From a virus, in the IMG/VR virus record IMGVR_UViG_3300025809_000991, positions 86,962-150,961 of that record: a stretch of 64,000 nucleotides of DNA; one strand, written 5' to 3'. Under the pieces are notes generated by a model. That model saw nothing but the letters and a program-made list of their open reading frames with translations, did not search any database and was not told the DNA's origin. Positions 24,835 through 33,403 of the stretch are shown here, piece by piece (the stretch's first letter is position 1; every line of letters begins with the position of its first letter). The position numbers and the translations under genes are program-made.

Positions 24835-24863
24835 ATTATTAAACAAATTTTGTAGTTTGTCAA
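24835..24863 (-). promoter_or_regulatory. Sigma70-type promoter upstream of the RNase H operon
   Basis: Minus strand TTGACA (24858-24863), 17 bases, AATAAT (24835-24840). The -10 is weaker than in the other members of this promoter family. Confidence 0.55.
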
Positions 24864-24871
24864 GCACTATT

Positions 24872-25222
24872 TTAATCTTGTACATCAAAATCTAAACTAT
24901 CTTCTTCTGCCGGCAACGCATCAATTAAAGTATCCCATCGAAAACTGCGCCAGCCATTGGCATTGGTATCATATACAACACATACTTCTGGATTAATCTT
25001 ACGTACTTTTTCTTCAGTAAGCGGATCTTTCTTAGTTGCTTTTGGAATAATATCTTTACTAAGTGTACATGTCATCTTGCGATAGTCGCCGTTTATCTTA
25101 GTAAACTCAATAACAACTTCTCCTTGTTTAAGTTGTTGTTGAATGTCGGTTTTTTGTTGTTCATTCATATCTTTAATCCCATAAATTATATGTGTAGTTT
25201 TGGCTGGAACTATTAGTCCCAC
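24872..25222 (-). CDS. Sm-like SH3-fold protein (WYL_2/DUF2693-like)
   Basis: A protein of 116 residues from GTG 25222, or about 98 from the internal ATG reading MNEQQKTD. VVIEFTKINGDYRKMTCTLS, then EVCVVYDTNANGWRSFRWDTL, is the strand pattern of a small SH3-like family very common in marine T4-like phages. Function unknown; RNA or DNA binding is possible. Confidence 0.65.
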   Translation of the reverse strand: MGLIVPAKTTHIIYGIKDMNEQQKTDIQQQLKQGEVVIEFTKINGDYRKMTCTLSKDIIPKATKKDPLTEEKVRKINPEVCVVYDTNANGWRSFRWDTLIDALPAEEDSLDFDVQD

Positions 25223-25240
25223 AAATTTTCTTACGCAAAT

Positions 25241-25248
25241 GATAAATA
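25241..25248 (+). promoter_or_regulatory. Late-type promoter GATAAATA (plus strand)
   Basis: GATAAATA, 28 bases before the ATG of the homing endonuclease, with AAAGGAGA between. It gives the inserted gene its own late transcription. Confidence 0.6.
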
Positions 25249-25276
25249 ACTATAACACGGTTAAAGGAGATTGTCA

Positions 25277-25957
25277 ATGGCTTACACATATCTAATAGGA
25301 TGGAGCAAACACGATAAGTTTTACTACGGTGCTCGCTGGGCAAAAGATTGCTCACCTGACGATTTATGGAATACATATTTCACTTCCTCTAAACACGTTA
25401 AAGCGTTTCGTAAAGAACACGGAGAACCTGATATTATACAAGTTCGCACAGTGTTCAATGATGATAATAAGTGTAAACTTCATGAGCGTAAAGCCCTTGA
25501 GAAGTTGAACGTACTTAAAAGCGATAAATGGTTAAACAAGAATATCAACGGCATGTTCCTTCCTACTGGTCCTATGTCTGAAGAGCATATTGTTAACAGA
25601 GTAGCAAGTTTCAAACGCACTATGCAAGGTAGAGGCACAATGACTGGAAAGACACATAGTAGCGAAACTAAAGACAAAATACGACTTGCTCATGCAGGTG
25701 TTCCTAAATCTGAGGAACACATTGCCAATATGCGTAATCGTCTACAGGATACTACTACGCTTACTTGCCCACATTGCGACAAAACTGGTGACTATAAGAA
25801 TATGAATCGTTGGCATATGGATCGCTGTAAGCATAATCCTAATCGCCTTACTGACAAAGATCCTAAACTTGTTACTTGTACTAAATGTGGACATACTACT
25901 AAACAATCACCTAACTTCTATAGAAACCATAACAAGCATTGTAAGTTACGTCCATAA
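25277..25957 (+). CDS. GIY-YIG-type homing endonuclease with zinc-finger-like tail
   Basis: About 226 residues. The start MAYTYLIGWSKHDKFYYGARW has the spaced Y-I and YYG of a GIY-YIG nuclease. A central SEETKDKIRLAHAG-type repeat appears twice (GKTHSSETKDKIRLAH and GVPKSEEHIANMRN), resembling NUMOD3 DNA-binding motifs. Two CxxC zinc-binding pairs follow (CPHCDKTG, CTKCGHTT), each with a later His-x-x-x-Cys. ATG 25277 is fixed by AAAGGAGA six bases upstream. It runs against its neighbours, as a mobile insertion would, and ends overlapping the next gene by 12 bases. Confidence 0.75.
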   Translation: MAYTYLIGWSKHDKFYYGARWAKDCSPDDLWNTYFTSSKHVKAFRKEHGEPDIIQVRTVFNDDNKCKLHERKALEKLNVLKSDKWLNKNINGMFLPTGPMSEEHIVNRVASFKRTMQGRGTMTGKTHSSETKDKIRLAHAGVPKSEEHIANMRNRLQDTTTLTCPHCDKTGDYKNMNRWHMDRCKHNPNRLTDKDPKLVTCTKCGHTTKQSPNFYRNHNKHCKLRP

Positions 25958-26416
25958 ATTTTCGTAATACTTTCCAAATAGTTTAAATCCGTTTGACATA
26001 CGGTCTTGATGTGCCTTAACTCCTTCGCTATCCCACTTGTTGTAATCGTAATTTTCCATCCAATCATCACGACACTTTTGTTCAAATGCCCAGATCATTT
26101 CATCTAAGATCCAATCCCAACGTTCGAAATGTTTTGGATCAGTCTCACCGCCTTTACTGTATACAGATAGTTCTTTTTTAGTAGCACGTAGTTCTTTAGG
26201 AACGTCCTTCATATCTACTATCGGAGCGCCAATTTTTGTAGCGTTTAGTTGTACTAGCATAGGTAGGATAATAGGAGCAAGAGTATTATCCATGCTCCAG
26301 GTATCATACTTGTGAATCTTTATACTTGTTCGTTGCTGTTGACTATAACCAAACCAGTTGTATAACCAGTTGTGATAGAACCTATGAGTAGGATATTTTC
26401 CAATTTTAACTTTCAT
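25946..26416 (-). CDS. Conserved phage protein of unknown function
   Basis: A 156-residue protein: MKVKIGKYPTHRFYHNWLYNW at the start, then IKIHKYDTWSMDNTLAPIILPML. The middle part is widely conserved in marine T4-like phages as I recall. The last third is rich in Trp, Asp and Tyr. It is followed, convergently, by the homing endonuclease. Confidence 0.65.
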   Translation of the reverse strand: MKVKIGKYPTHRFYHNWLYNWFGYSQQQRTSIKIHKYDTWSMDNTLAPIILPMLVQLNATKIGAPIVDMKDVPKELRATKKELSVYSKGGETDPKHFERWDWILDEMIWAFEQKCRDDWMENYDYNKWDSEGVKAHQDRMSNGFKLFGKYYENLWT

Positions 26417-26649
26417 TGGTTAGTAAACTCCGGCCATTGTGTGGAAAAGTTATCCGCATCTTGTTTATATTCAAACATATAAGTGTCCTCATAGTTATCA
26501 GTGTATTTTTTAAAGTCCCATTGTGTCGACAGTAATTGAACCTTGCACCATTCTTTTCCACGATCTCTGAGATCAGAATGTAGACGTACACTGTAGCACG
26601 TTCCACGTTGCCAGTTCTTTTTATATTCGAATATCTCTATTGGCGTCAT
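26413..26649 (-). CDS. Small conserved phage protein
   Basis: A 78-residue protein with a YKKNWQRGTCYSVRLHSDLRDRGKEWC core split around Gly. The VRLHSDLxDxGKxWC pattern is typical of a small conserved cyanophage/pelagiphage family. Overlaps the next gene by 4 bases. Function unknown. Confidence 0.65.
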   Translation of the reverse strand: MTPIEIFEYKKNWQRGTCYSVRLHSDLRDRGKEWCKVQLLSTQWDFKKYTDNYEDTYMFEYKQDADNFSTQWPEFTNQ

Positions 26650-26653
26650 AGCT

Positions 26654-26917
26654 CTAGTCTTCGCCAGTAGCGTCTAGTGCGACACTGCGGCACAAATCGT
26701 TAAACCATAAGTCAACAATTTTTTCAGGTGTCTCACCAGCATAGCCAGCTTCTCCTAGCAGTCCTACAAAATCTTCGTTCCAATCTAGTTCAAAGTAACC
26801 TTGTGTTGGGTTCTCTTTATCAAAATGTACTTCAATAACTTTAACCCAAGGACCAATAGCAGTCTCTTTTGTTACTTCTTTACTTTTGGAAAAAACGTTT
26901 TTTAGTTTATTAAGCAT
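26654..26917 (-). CDS. Small phage protein
   Basis: An 87-residue protein from ATG 26917 (MLNKLKNVFSKSKEVTKE), which follows GGATGGA and overlaps metK by 8 bases. The earlier ATG 27016 would overlap metK by over 100 bases. GPWVKVIEVHFDKENPTQGYFELDWN is the central strand region. Function unknown. Confidence 0.6.
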   Translation of the reverse strand: MLNKLKNVFSKSKEVTKETAIGPWVKVIEVHFDKENPTQGYFELDWNEDFVGLLGEAGYAGETPEKIVDLWFNDLCRSVALDATGED

Positions 26918-28001
26918 TCCATCCAATCCTTTCCCATGGTACATCTTTGTTTCCAAAGTGTCCGTATGTGCAGTTTTCGCTATAGTTAGTATAGTTGAAT
27001 AAATCAAATCTGTCAATGATTCCTTTTGGGGTTAAGTCAATTTCACGCTCAATAAAGTTAGCAATACTAGCATTGTGTCCATTACTGTCAACATAAATGC
27101 TTGTAGGTTCTTTTACACCAATAGCATAAGATAACTGGATATTACACCAGTCTGCCATGCTGTCTGCTACTACATTCTTCGCAAGCCATCTGGCCATGTA
27201 GGCTGCACTTCTGTCGACTTTTGTTGGGTCTTTGCCACTAAACGCACCGCCACCATGAGGAGCAAAACCCCCATAAGTATCAACAATAATTTTTCGCCCA
27301 GTAACACCAGCATCACCGTCAGGACCGCCAATAACGAAATTTCCAGTAGGGTTAAGATGCCATGTAGTTCTTTCATCGACTAAATCTCCTAATTCTTCCA
27401 TTGCGGCAAGTTTACAAAGGTGTCGAGCCTCTTGTACATTGCCTTCTGTGTGCTGAGTACTTATCACGACTTGATCAATGCGTTTGATTACACCGTCACG
27501 TCTAGCACCATAGTACTCTACACTTACTTGACTCTTAGCATCTGGTCCTAGTATATTACCACGCTTGCTTTTCAAGTTCTTTAAGATCTCGTGACTGTAA
27601 TGAATAGGTGCTGGCATCATACTGTCTGTATGATTACAAGCATAGCCAAACATTAGTCCTTGATCTCCTGCTCCAAAGTCGTCTGTGCCTAGAGCAATGT
27701 CTCCACTTTGTGCGTGTATCTCATTGTAGATGTTTAAGTTGTCCCAATGGAACCCGTCTTGTTCGTATCCGATTTCTTTAACTTTGTCACGTATAATCTC
27801 TTTTACGTTGTTTACATTAAAGTTCTTTACTTCACCCGCTACCGTTACATGGTTAGTGGTTACAAGTGTTTCAACAGCAACACGAGTTGTCTCGTCGCCA
27901 TTAGCTAGTCCAGCATCCACCAGGGCATCAGATATCTGATCTGCTACTTTATCTGGATGACCGTCACTTACACTTTCGCTTGTAAAAATATAGTTGTTCA
28001 T
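26910..28001 (-). CDS. metK: S-adenosylmethionine synthetase
   Basis: A 363-residue MetK, near full length (about 380). FTSESVSDGHPDKVADQ is the N-terminal signature; GAGDQGLMFGYA near residue 120 and GGGAFSGKDPTKVDRS near 255 are the ATP/methionine and phosphate motifs. It makes SAM from ATP and methionine. The genome has an unusual number of SAM users (radical SAM proteins, several methyltransferases), so local SAM supply makes sense. Confidence 0.95.
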   Translation of the reverse strand: MNNYIFTSESVSDGHPDKVADQISDALVDAGLANGDETTRVAVETLVTTNHVTVAGEVKNFNVNNVKEIIRDKVKEIGYEQDGFHWDNLNIYNEIHAQSGDIALGTDDFGAGDQGLMFGYACNHTDSMMPAPIHYSHEILKNLKSKRGNILGPDAKSQVSVEYYGARRDGVIKRIDQVVISTQHTEGNVQEARHLCKLAAMEELGDLVDERTTWHLNPTGNFVIGGPDGDAGVTGRKIIVDTYGGFAPHGGGAFSGKDPTKVDRSAAYMARWLAKNVVADSMADWCNIQLSYAIGVKEPTSIYVDSNGHNASIANFIEREIDLTPKGIIDRFDLFNYTNYSENCTYGHFGNKDVPWERIGWNA

Positions 28002-28013
28002 TTATTAACCTTT

Positions 28014-29120
28014 TTATTTGGTGAAGACGTATACGCCTTCCCACTTTTCTCGACCTGCTAGTTTATCATTGCCAACACCAGGCCGTGTGTTAAGCATCAT
28101 CTTAATTGTTTCTGTATGTTTGAACCCAACCTTCTCTGCGGTTTGTATCCATCTATCTACAACTTTGAATTCATCTTTTGTAGTTTTGTAATCTGCTATG
28201 TTAGTAGCAAAAATACCATCATTATTTAATCCACGGTATATATTTTCCATAGTAGGAACAGTATATCCATCAAACCATTCGTCCAGTGTATTAAATTGTA
28301 CCATACACTGTGTAGGCTCATCACTGTACTTTTCTAAGTTAAAGTAAGGAGGACTACTAAATGCTAAGTCTATATCTTCTGGTTGAAAGTCCTGTGATGT
28401 TTGGCAATGTATCTCTGCGTTACCGCCAATTATACTGTTTAAGTAATTTAAATATTGATATGTTTCTGTGTTTGGGTCTGTACCAATATACTTATACCGC
28501 ATGTTACTGCTAGTAATACCAAGTAAACGTCCGCCATAACCACAACTATAGTCGTATACATTACCCCATATAACTGGACACAGACGCTCAACAATACTTT
28601 TGGCGTTTTGTGCTTTAAAGTTAGTTACATTTTCTCCAGTAACTAGCTCTAGACTTCTGCGCATTGCTGTAGGATAACACAACTTGTTGCCTTCTCTAAA
28701 CTCAAAACAAATACGTATAGCACGTTTTAGTTTAGCATCATCAAAAAACCTATCTTTAAGACTGTTACTTCCACGACCCTTGGGCTCTGCTGTTTGCATG
28801 TTTGTAAAGATAAAGCGATTGATAGTTTGTCCAGCATTATTGCCTAACCCTAATCTATCTCCTTGGACATTGTTGTATGACTTATTACAGAATTCACGTA
28901 TAGCAGTCTTTAGTCCTGTCTCAGTATAGTATATAATAGGAACAATACCTCTTGTACGATACAGAGCAAAGACGGCATTTATGGTACCGTCTGGATCACG
29001 TTCATAAGTTTCTTTTGTGTGTTTGTCGAATTCAGGATACAAGTCTTCGTACCCTGTAAACTCGTCACTAAAGATATACTCAGGTGTTATATTCCAGAAT
29101 TTATATATCTCGTCGATCAT
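28014..29120 (-). CDS. DNA N4/N6 methyltransferase
   Basis: A 368-residue protein. VYDYSCGYGGRLLGI near residue 200 is the SAM-binding motif I and LAFSSPPYFNLEKY near 255 the catalytic SPPY of DNA amino-methyltransferases. It shares this layout with the gene at 30291-31214 and they are probably paralogues. No restriction partner is adjacent, so a lone modification enzyme is likely. Confidence 0.8.
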   Translation of the reverse strand: MIDEIYKFWNITPEYIFSDEFTGYEDLYPEFDKHTKETYERDPDGTINAVFALYRTRGIVPIIYYTETGLKTAIREFCNKSYNNVQGDRLGLGNNAGQTINRFIFTNMQTAEPKGRGSNSLKDRFFDDAKLKRAIRICFEFREGNKLCYPTAMRRSLELVTGENVTNFKAQNAKSIVERLCPVIWGNVYDYSCGYGGRLLGITSSNMRYKYIGTDPNTETYQYLNYLNSIIGGNAEIHCQTSQDFQPEDIDLAFSSPPYFNLEKYSDEPTQCMVQFNTLDEWFDGYTVPTMENIYRGLNNDGIFATNIADYKTTKDEFKVVDRWIQTAEKVGFKHTETIKMMLNTRPGVGNDKLAGREKWEGVYVFTK

Positions 29121-29206
29121 TATAGTTCTTTACGTATCTTCTCATAATTAATTGGTGCTTCCATTGCCCTACGTAACTGTTCGTTTTGTTTAAGTTCCCC
29201 AGGCAT
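29120..29206 (-). CDS. Very small ORF between queE and the methyltransferase
   Basis: A 28-residue frame, MPGELKQNEQLRRAMEAPIN then YEKIRKEL, ending TAATG with the methyltransferase start. It begins inside queE. The tidy overlap and charged composition suggest a real small gene; a longer frame through queE on the same strand looks like a shadow. Confidence 0.35.
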   Translation of the reverse strand: MPGELKQNEQLRRAMEAPINYEKIRKEL

Positions 29207-30089
29207 TTCCGAAGAGTGATATGTGTAGTCTGGGTGTGAATCTCCATCCTCTTTCCATACACGCTTCAGCCACGTCTTTAACGTTGAGGGAATATTCTTC
29301 ACTGCGACCGCCCATTGGCATAAGATATACTGGACATTCCACCCCGGCACTTCTGTAAGCCTCCACAGCCCTCGTAACTTCGTCAAAGTCGTCAGCAGTA
29401 GCCACAACAAACTTAAGATAAAGGTCGCTATCAGTAACACACTGGTACTCACTAGCAACATCAGGTTTAATAGCAGTTTCCCAAGGTTCTCCACTGACAC
29501 TAAGTTTTGGGGAACAACTCCAAGTGACTGTAATTCTGTCGCTATTGTTGAGATATTCGAATAACTCGTCGTGTAGATGTTGTGTAGTGTTTGTTTCAAA
29601 TGTAACATTTTTTAAATCTTTCATGCGTGGATGCTCAAATAGTTCTACATACAGGCGTTGCCATGCTAACAATGGTTCGCCGCCTGTCATAATCAAATGT
29701 ACGTCTTGACCATTGTCCATTGTCCATTTGCCTTCGGGTAATAGACTAAGTAAGTGTTCAACTACTTCATCTACAGTTGCTTGTCGATTAAAGTGTTTAA
29801 ACTCTGGATAGATACTTGCGTATGTATCGCAACCTGTGTGGATAATAGGCAGGTCTGTAAACTCTTTAGTTGTTTCATGTACACCTGCGTCAAGTAATCC
29901 TTGTACTTCAGCATTATGAATAATGCCTGCTTTTTGTTTTACATCACGCATTGGCTCGTTCTTTAAGCCAAAGTTCATACAACGAAAGTTACAACCAAAA
30001 GTACGCAAGAACACACTAGGTACTCCTACAAACTTACCTTCGCCTTGTACGCTATAAAACGCTTCACTATATCTAAGTTTCATCTTCAT
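29190..30089 (-). CDS. queE: QueE: 7-carboxy-7-deazaguanine synthase
   Basis: A 299-residue radical SAM enzyme. YSEAFYSVQGEGKFVGVPSVFLRTFGC is the QueE opening (split here: SVQGEG, then FLRTFGC), HLIMTGGEPLL the SAM loop, and later FKFV-like and FTPRLHI strands match QueE. It converts 6-carboxytetrahydropterin to 7-carboxy-7-deazaguanine. Odd feature: C33 and C37 are followed by Phe where the third cluster Cys should be. The likely third ligand is C87 in GCDTYAS, after a 49-residue insertion. Confidence 0.88.
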   Translation of the reverse strand: MKMKLRYSEAFYSVQGEGKFVGVPSVFLRTFGCNFRCMNFGLKNEPMRDVKQKAGIIHNAEVQGLLDAGVHETTKEFTDLPIIHTGCDTYASIYPEFKHFNRQATVDEVVEHLLSLLPEGKWTMDNGQDVHLIMTGGEPLLAWQRLYVELFEHPRMKDLKNVTFETNTTQHLHDELFEYLNNSDRITVTWSCSPKLSVSGEPWETAIKPDVASEYQCVTDSDLYLKFVVATADDFDEVTRAVEAYRSAGVECPVYLMPMGGRSEEYSLNVKDVAEACMERGWRFTPRLHISLFGNAWGT

Positions 30090-30303
30090 CCTTCTTTGTT
30101 AAACTCCATGCTCCATGGTCAAGTTCTTGCCATACAAGAGTATCTCCTACATCCCATCCTACTTGATTAAGCGCATCAGGAGGAAATTCTACAAACAGCT
30201 CTTTTGTTTCGCCCTGTTCTTGTACAGTAATAACCCAATTATTATTATCTATTTTACGATATGGTTCACTATTTGTCAAGTTAATTCCTTTCAACATTTC
30301 CAA
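30073..30303 (-). CDS. Small AbrB/MazE-like protein
   Basis: A 76-residue protein; EFPPDALNQVGWDVGDTLVWQELDHGAWSL contains the swapped-hairpin-like pattern LP-x-L-x-x-xGW-xxGDxLxW of AbrB/MazE-type small DNA-binding folds. Common in marine T4-like phages. Overlaps both neighbours. Whether it binds DNA is not clear. Confidence 0.55.
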   Translation of the reverse strand: MEMLKGINLTNSEPYRKIDNNNWVITVQEQGETKELFVEFPPDALNQVGWDVGDTLVWQELDHGAWSLTKKDEDET

Positions 30304-31214
30304 ATGTATATTTTGTCTTGTTTCTTTTTGCCTGTTTGTTGGCCTAGTTGTTGCTTTAAGTCTTCTTCATCATCACATACTGGCAGTCCGTTTGCGACAG
30401 CATCATCATACATTTTAGGACTAATGTTAAAGCACACATGTCCTCCTGCTTGTATATTGTCAACACACTTTTGCCAGATAGGAATGAAGAATCCTTTATA
30501 AAATGCTTCGTCACTATCCCATACTTCCATGTGTTCATATATTTCTAGATTAACATATGGAGGACTTGTTAACACAAAGTCATACTCTAACTTACTAAAG
30601 TCTACATCAAGTGCGCTTTGCCAAATCATTTCTAATTTACCAGATTGTTCTTCTTCTATTAGTGGATTATTAAATTCACTATAGCCGCTAAGATACTTCA
30701 TCATACGATCATATGCTGATTTCATATTAGTATTTGTATCAATGCCAGTATAGTTAATGCCTAATGCCCAAGCACCAAGCATACGTCCACCCCAACCTGC
30801 TGTAGGATCTAATACACTTTTAACTGAATACTTCTTGTATAGATACTTGGCTGTTGTACTTTTAAACATTACAATACTACCAAGATTAATTCTAAAGCAC
30901 TCAAAAATATTACCTGCGGCAGTACGCCCGCCTCTGTTACGCTTACGTGCGCTATCTATAAGTTTTTTCCATGCTGGTTTATCAGCATACAGCTCATGAA
31001 TAGTTTTGCCTTTTTCACGCTTACAGTTTAGTAAGTTTTTAAATTGAAAGTGATATAGGAAAGGATTGCCATAAAAGTTATTGCGATTCTCATCAGCATC
31101 AAAGTTCTTTAAGTTTTTAAGATCTCGATTTAGATCATCATTACTAATCAGTTTGTGATCTTCCACATCTGTTATTGTAACACTGTCTAGATTTTCATTA
31201 ACTGGTTTAAGCAT
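30291..31214 (-). CDS. DNA N4/N6 methyltransferase (second)
   Basis: A 307-residue protein. VLDPTAGWGGRMLGAWA near residue 140 is motif I and FVLTSPPYVNLEIYEHME near 215 the catalytic SPPY. It has a sigma70-type promoter of its own. The C-terminus is Lys/Gln-rich and ends IYIWKC. It resembles the 28014-29120 protein in order and motif sequence (GWGGR/GYGGR, SPPY-x-NLE), which suggests duplication. Confidence 0.8.
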   Translation of the reverse strand: MLKPVNENLDSVTITDVEDHKLISNDDLNRDLKNLKNFDADENRNNFYGNPFLYHFQFKNLLNCKREKGKTIHELYADKPAWKKLIDSARKRNRGGRTAAGNIFECFRINLGSIVMFKSTTAKYLYKKYSVKSVLDPTAGWGGRMLGAWALGINYTGIDTNTNMKSAYDRMMKYLSGYSEFNNPLIEEEQSGKLEMIWQSALDVDFSKLEYDFVLTSPPYVNLEIYEHMEVWDSDEAFYKGFFIPIWQKCVDNIQAGGHVCFNISPKMYDDAVANGLPVCDDEEDLKQQLGQQTGKKKQDKIYIWKC

Positions 31215-31252
31215 TGTTGTCCTGTAGTCATTATGACACCTTGTATAGTAAC

Positions 31253-31281
31253 ACTATACTACGATAACTTTTAATTGTCAA
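31253..31281 (-). promoter_or_regulatory. Sigma70-type promoter for the methyltransferase-queE operon
   Basis: Minus strand TTGACA (31276-31281), 17 bases, TATAGT (31253-31258). The ATG at 31214 follows. Confidence 0.8.
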
Positions 31282-31288
31282 GATATTT

Positions 31289-32395
31289 TTATACTAGTTT
31301 TTGCCAGCCAATAAACTCAGGGTTCCTTAAACTCTGTATTCTGACTGTTGGGTTAGTTTCAAACATGCCATTAGCATAACGAATGTATATTATAATTGCG
31401 GCATTTTCTATACTACCTGGCATACCAATTTCAGCAAGGTACTTTTGTGAAGTACCGTCTGGTGCTCCATATTTTAAATTTTTAATGGAAATATCGTCTA
31501 AGTCATTAACACTTGGGACAAAGAATAAGCTCTTAGGCGTAGCATAAAAATACGATTTGTCTTCAAATGCTAGTGTTGTTGTTAATTTAGATCTGTCTTG
31601 TAATGAGTTTTCAATAACTTTCTCAAAAGTTTTGGCAATATCTAAGTATAGTGGTTCAGCATACTGTTTCTTAGTGGACCAATTAGCTTGGAACCAATCT
31701 CCAAAAACACGTTGCCATTTGGCATTCTTTGATACTGAATTTAAAATATCGTTGCGTGATAGTTCTACTTTGTTTTTACCTTCGCAATAAAATTTATCTT
31801 GTTGCGATAGATATGTAATAGCGTATTTGTCTGTTATTGGCGCAATGCGAGTGTCTGGACTTTTCTGTGCAAGATCCATAACATCATTAAAGATTGCTTG
31901 CTTCATTTTAATATAATCTTCTTCAGCATGATACGCAAATACGTCAATACCGTATTCGCCATCAATGCCTAGTGATTTTGGAGTTAGATTTTTAAGTGTA
32001 ATACCACCAGCATCTTTAACACTAATACCAGAACATTCATGATCAATAAATTCTACATCAGCAACTGGTCCAGCATTAGCACCACCTACCCAACCAAAGC
32101 GAGTAGGCATAGTAGACAATTTACTAGCCATATGTGATTGATACAGTTCACCAATATTTCTCCAAGCAGAAAAAATCTTCTCATTGTAATCTGGTACTAA
32201 AAACTTTTGTATTCCAGCAACAACAGCTTCTGGGTTTTCTAATTTTGATAAGTCAAAACTTCCAGCAACATCATTAGGATCAAATTCTTTTGCTCCAGCA
32301 AACGTATGTAGTAAGCCTACTTCACTGTTGTAACGTACTCCTGAACTATTGCCGCCTTCATTAATGTTATCTGGTTTAAACTGTGTATATCTCAT
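31289..32395 (-). CDS. Phage protein, possible PD-(D/E)XK-like nuclease
   Basis: A 368-residue protein. GPVADVEFIDHECSGISVKD near residue 110 places an acidic residue and a xSxK after a strand, as in PD-(D/E)XK nucleases, but the alignment is only a motif-level guess. The rest does not match a family I know. A TATAAATA lies five bases before the ATG, so the transcript may be leaderless. Confidence 0.45.
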   Translation of the reverse strand: MRYTQFKPDNINEGGNSSGVRYNSEVGLLHTFAGAKEFDPNDVAGSFDLSKLENPEAVVAGIQKFLVPDYNEKIFSAWRNIGELYQSHMASKLSTMPTRFGWVGGANAGPVADVEFIDHECSGISVKDAGGITLKNLTPKSLGIDGEYGIDVFAYHAEEDYIKMKQAIFNDVMDLAQKSPDTRIAPITDKYAITYLSQQDKFYCEGKNKVELSRNDILNSVSKNAKWQRVFGDWFQANWSTKKQYAEPLYLDIAKTFEKVIENSLQDRSKLTTTLAFEDKSYFYATPKSLFFVPSVNDLDDISIKNLKYGAPDGTSQKYLAEIGMPGSIENAAIIIYIRYANGMFETNPTVRIQSLRNPEFIGWQKLV

Positions 32396-32400
32396 GTTAT

Positions 32401-32408
32401 TATTTATA
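32401..32408 (-). promoter_or_regulatory. T4-type late promoter TATAAATA close to ATG
   Basis: TATAAATA followed by ATAAC and the ATG of the 31289-32395 gene. Transcription would start at or next to the ATG. Confidence 0.5.
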
Positions 32409-32414
32409 CGTATA

Positions 32415-33158
32415 CTATTTTGATTCTTCTTTTTCGTCTAGCTCTTCTTGGTACCATTCCCATGCTTCTTTCCACTCGTCGCTATCTTCAGCCATTGGCT
32501 GATCTTCCCAACGTTTGTTGAACCAAGATACACTAGCATAGTAACCTTTACCTCGGCTATCGCACCAATCGTATTCTTTCTCAATTTCTGTTTTGTTATA
32601 CCATAATCGTTCAATCATTTCGCCATGATCTGTTTCCACAATACTGACAGTAATCAAGTCTTTATTAAACTCTTCATCATCAGCTAGTTCAAGAGTCCAT
32701 CCGCCAAAGTCGCCTTTTTCTGAACTATAAAATACTAATACAGGTACACTGTCATCTTCTTCACCATCTGCTGGTTCTTCTTGTGTATAACATTCTCTAC
32801 CATACAACTGATATGGCTCTATATCGATACGGTCTTCCCACTCATAGTTTGGCTCGCCATGTTCTCCAGTAGTACATGGAAATACCATAACTTCTGTTCC
32901 ATTTGAAGCAGTTTGGTGATGGATATCTTCAATATCATACCAACTATTATAGTATTCGCCTTCTGGTAAAATGTCAGGACTATCAGGATCAAATCCTTCT
33001 TCTTCTCCAGCATCTTCTCCAGATTCAAGTGCCATAAGATGATCAAGTAATTCATCTTGATCACGTTCATGCCAGTAAGTAACAAACTCTGGGGTCACTG
33101 TGCCAATGGTCATTTCGCCGCCATAATTGCTACCACGTAAAAAATATTTCTTAGTCAT
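32415..33158 (-). CDS. Acidic conserved phage protein
   Basis: A 247-residue, very acidic protein (many Asp/Glu runs such as DAGEEEGFDPD and DGEEDDSV) with Trp/Tyr-rich C-terminus (WEDQPM, WKEAWEWYQEEL). KKYFLRGSNYGGEMTIGTV at the start is a conserved marine phage pattern. A DNA-mimic role is imaginable from the charge but unsupported. Confidence 0.6.
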   Translation of the reverse strand: MTKKYFLRGSNYGGEMTIGTVTPEFVTYWHERDQDELLDHLMALESGEDAGEEEGFDPDSPDILPEGEYYNSWYDIEDIHHQTASNGTEVMVFPCTTGEHGEPNYEWEDRIDIEPYQLYGRECYTQEEPADGEEDDSVPVLVFYSSEKGDFGGWTLELADDEEFNKDLITVSIVETDHGEMIERLWYNKTEIEKEYDWCDSRGKGYYASVSWFNKRWEDQPMAEDSDEWKEAWEWYQEELDEKEESK

Positions 33159-33402
33159 TATTATTCTCCCGATCGTATTTTACATCTTCATATCGCATCA
33201 TTAGGTTGTTTATACCTATTTGCATAACACTGTATTCATTTAGTTCTGATGCAAATGTTTCAATTTCAGAAACTTGATTGTCAGTAAGTTCTTCTAGTTC
33301 TTCTACACCATAGTATTCGAAAACATATTCATCTACTGATTCAATAATTTCACGTTCAAAGTTATCTTCATACTTGTGTATTTTATTCCATTCAAACGCC
33401 AT
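33151..33402 (-). CDS. Small phage protein
   Basis: An 83-residue acidic helical protein from ATG 33402 (MAFEWNKIHKYEDNF), which follows the upstream stop by one base. The longer start at 33444 would overlap that gene. Function unknown. Confidence 0.6.
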   Translation of the reverse strand: MAFEWNKIHKYEDNFEREIIESVDEYVFEYYGVEELEELTDNQVSEIETFASELNEYSVMQIGINNLMMRYEDVKYDRENNND

Positions 33403-33403
33403 G

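Noticed and set aside
29120-29608. A 162-residue minus-strand frame overlapping queE
   Set aside because: Mostly inside queE in another frame with Leu-rich shadow sequence; only its last 28 residues look like a real small gene.
30266-30290. TTGACA-N17-TAAAAT near the start of the 30073-30303 gene
   Set aside because: Inside coding sequence; could serve queE but the match at -10 is poor and spacing to queE is long.
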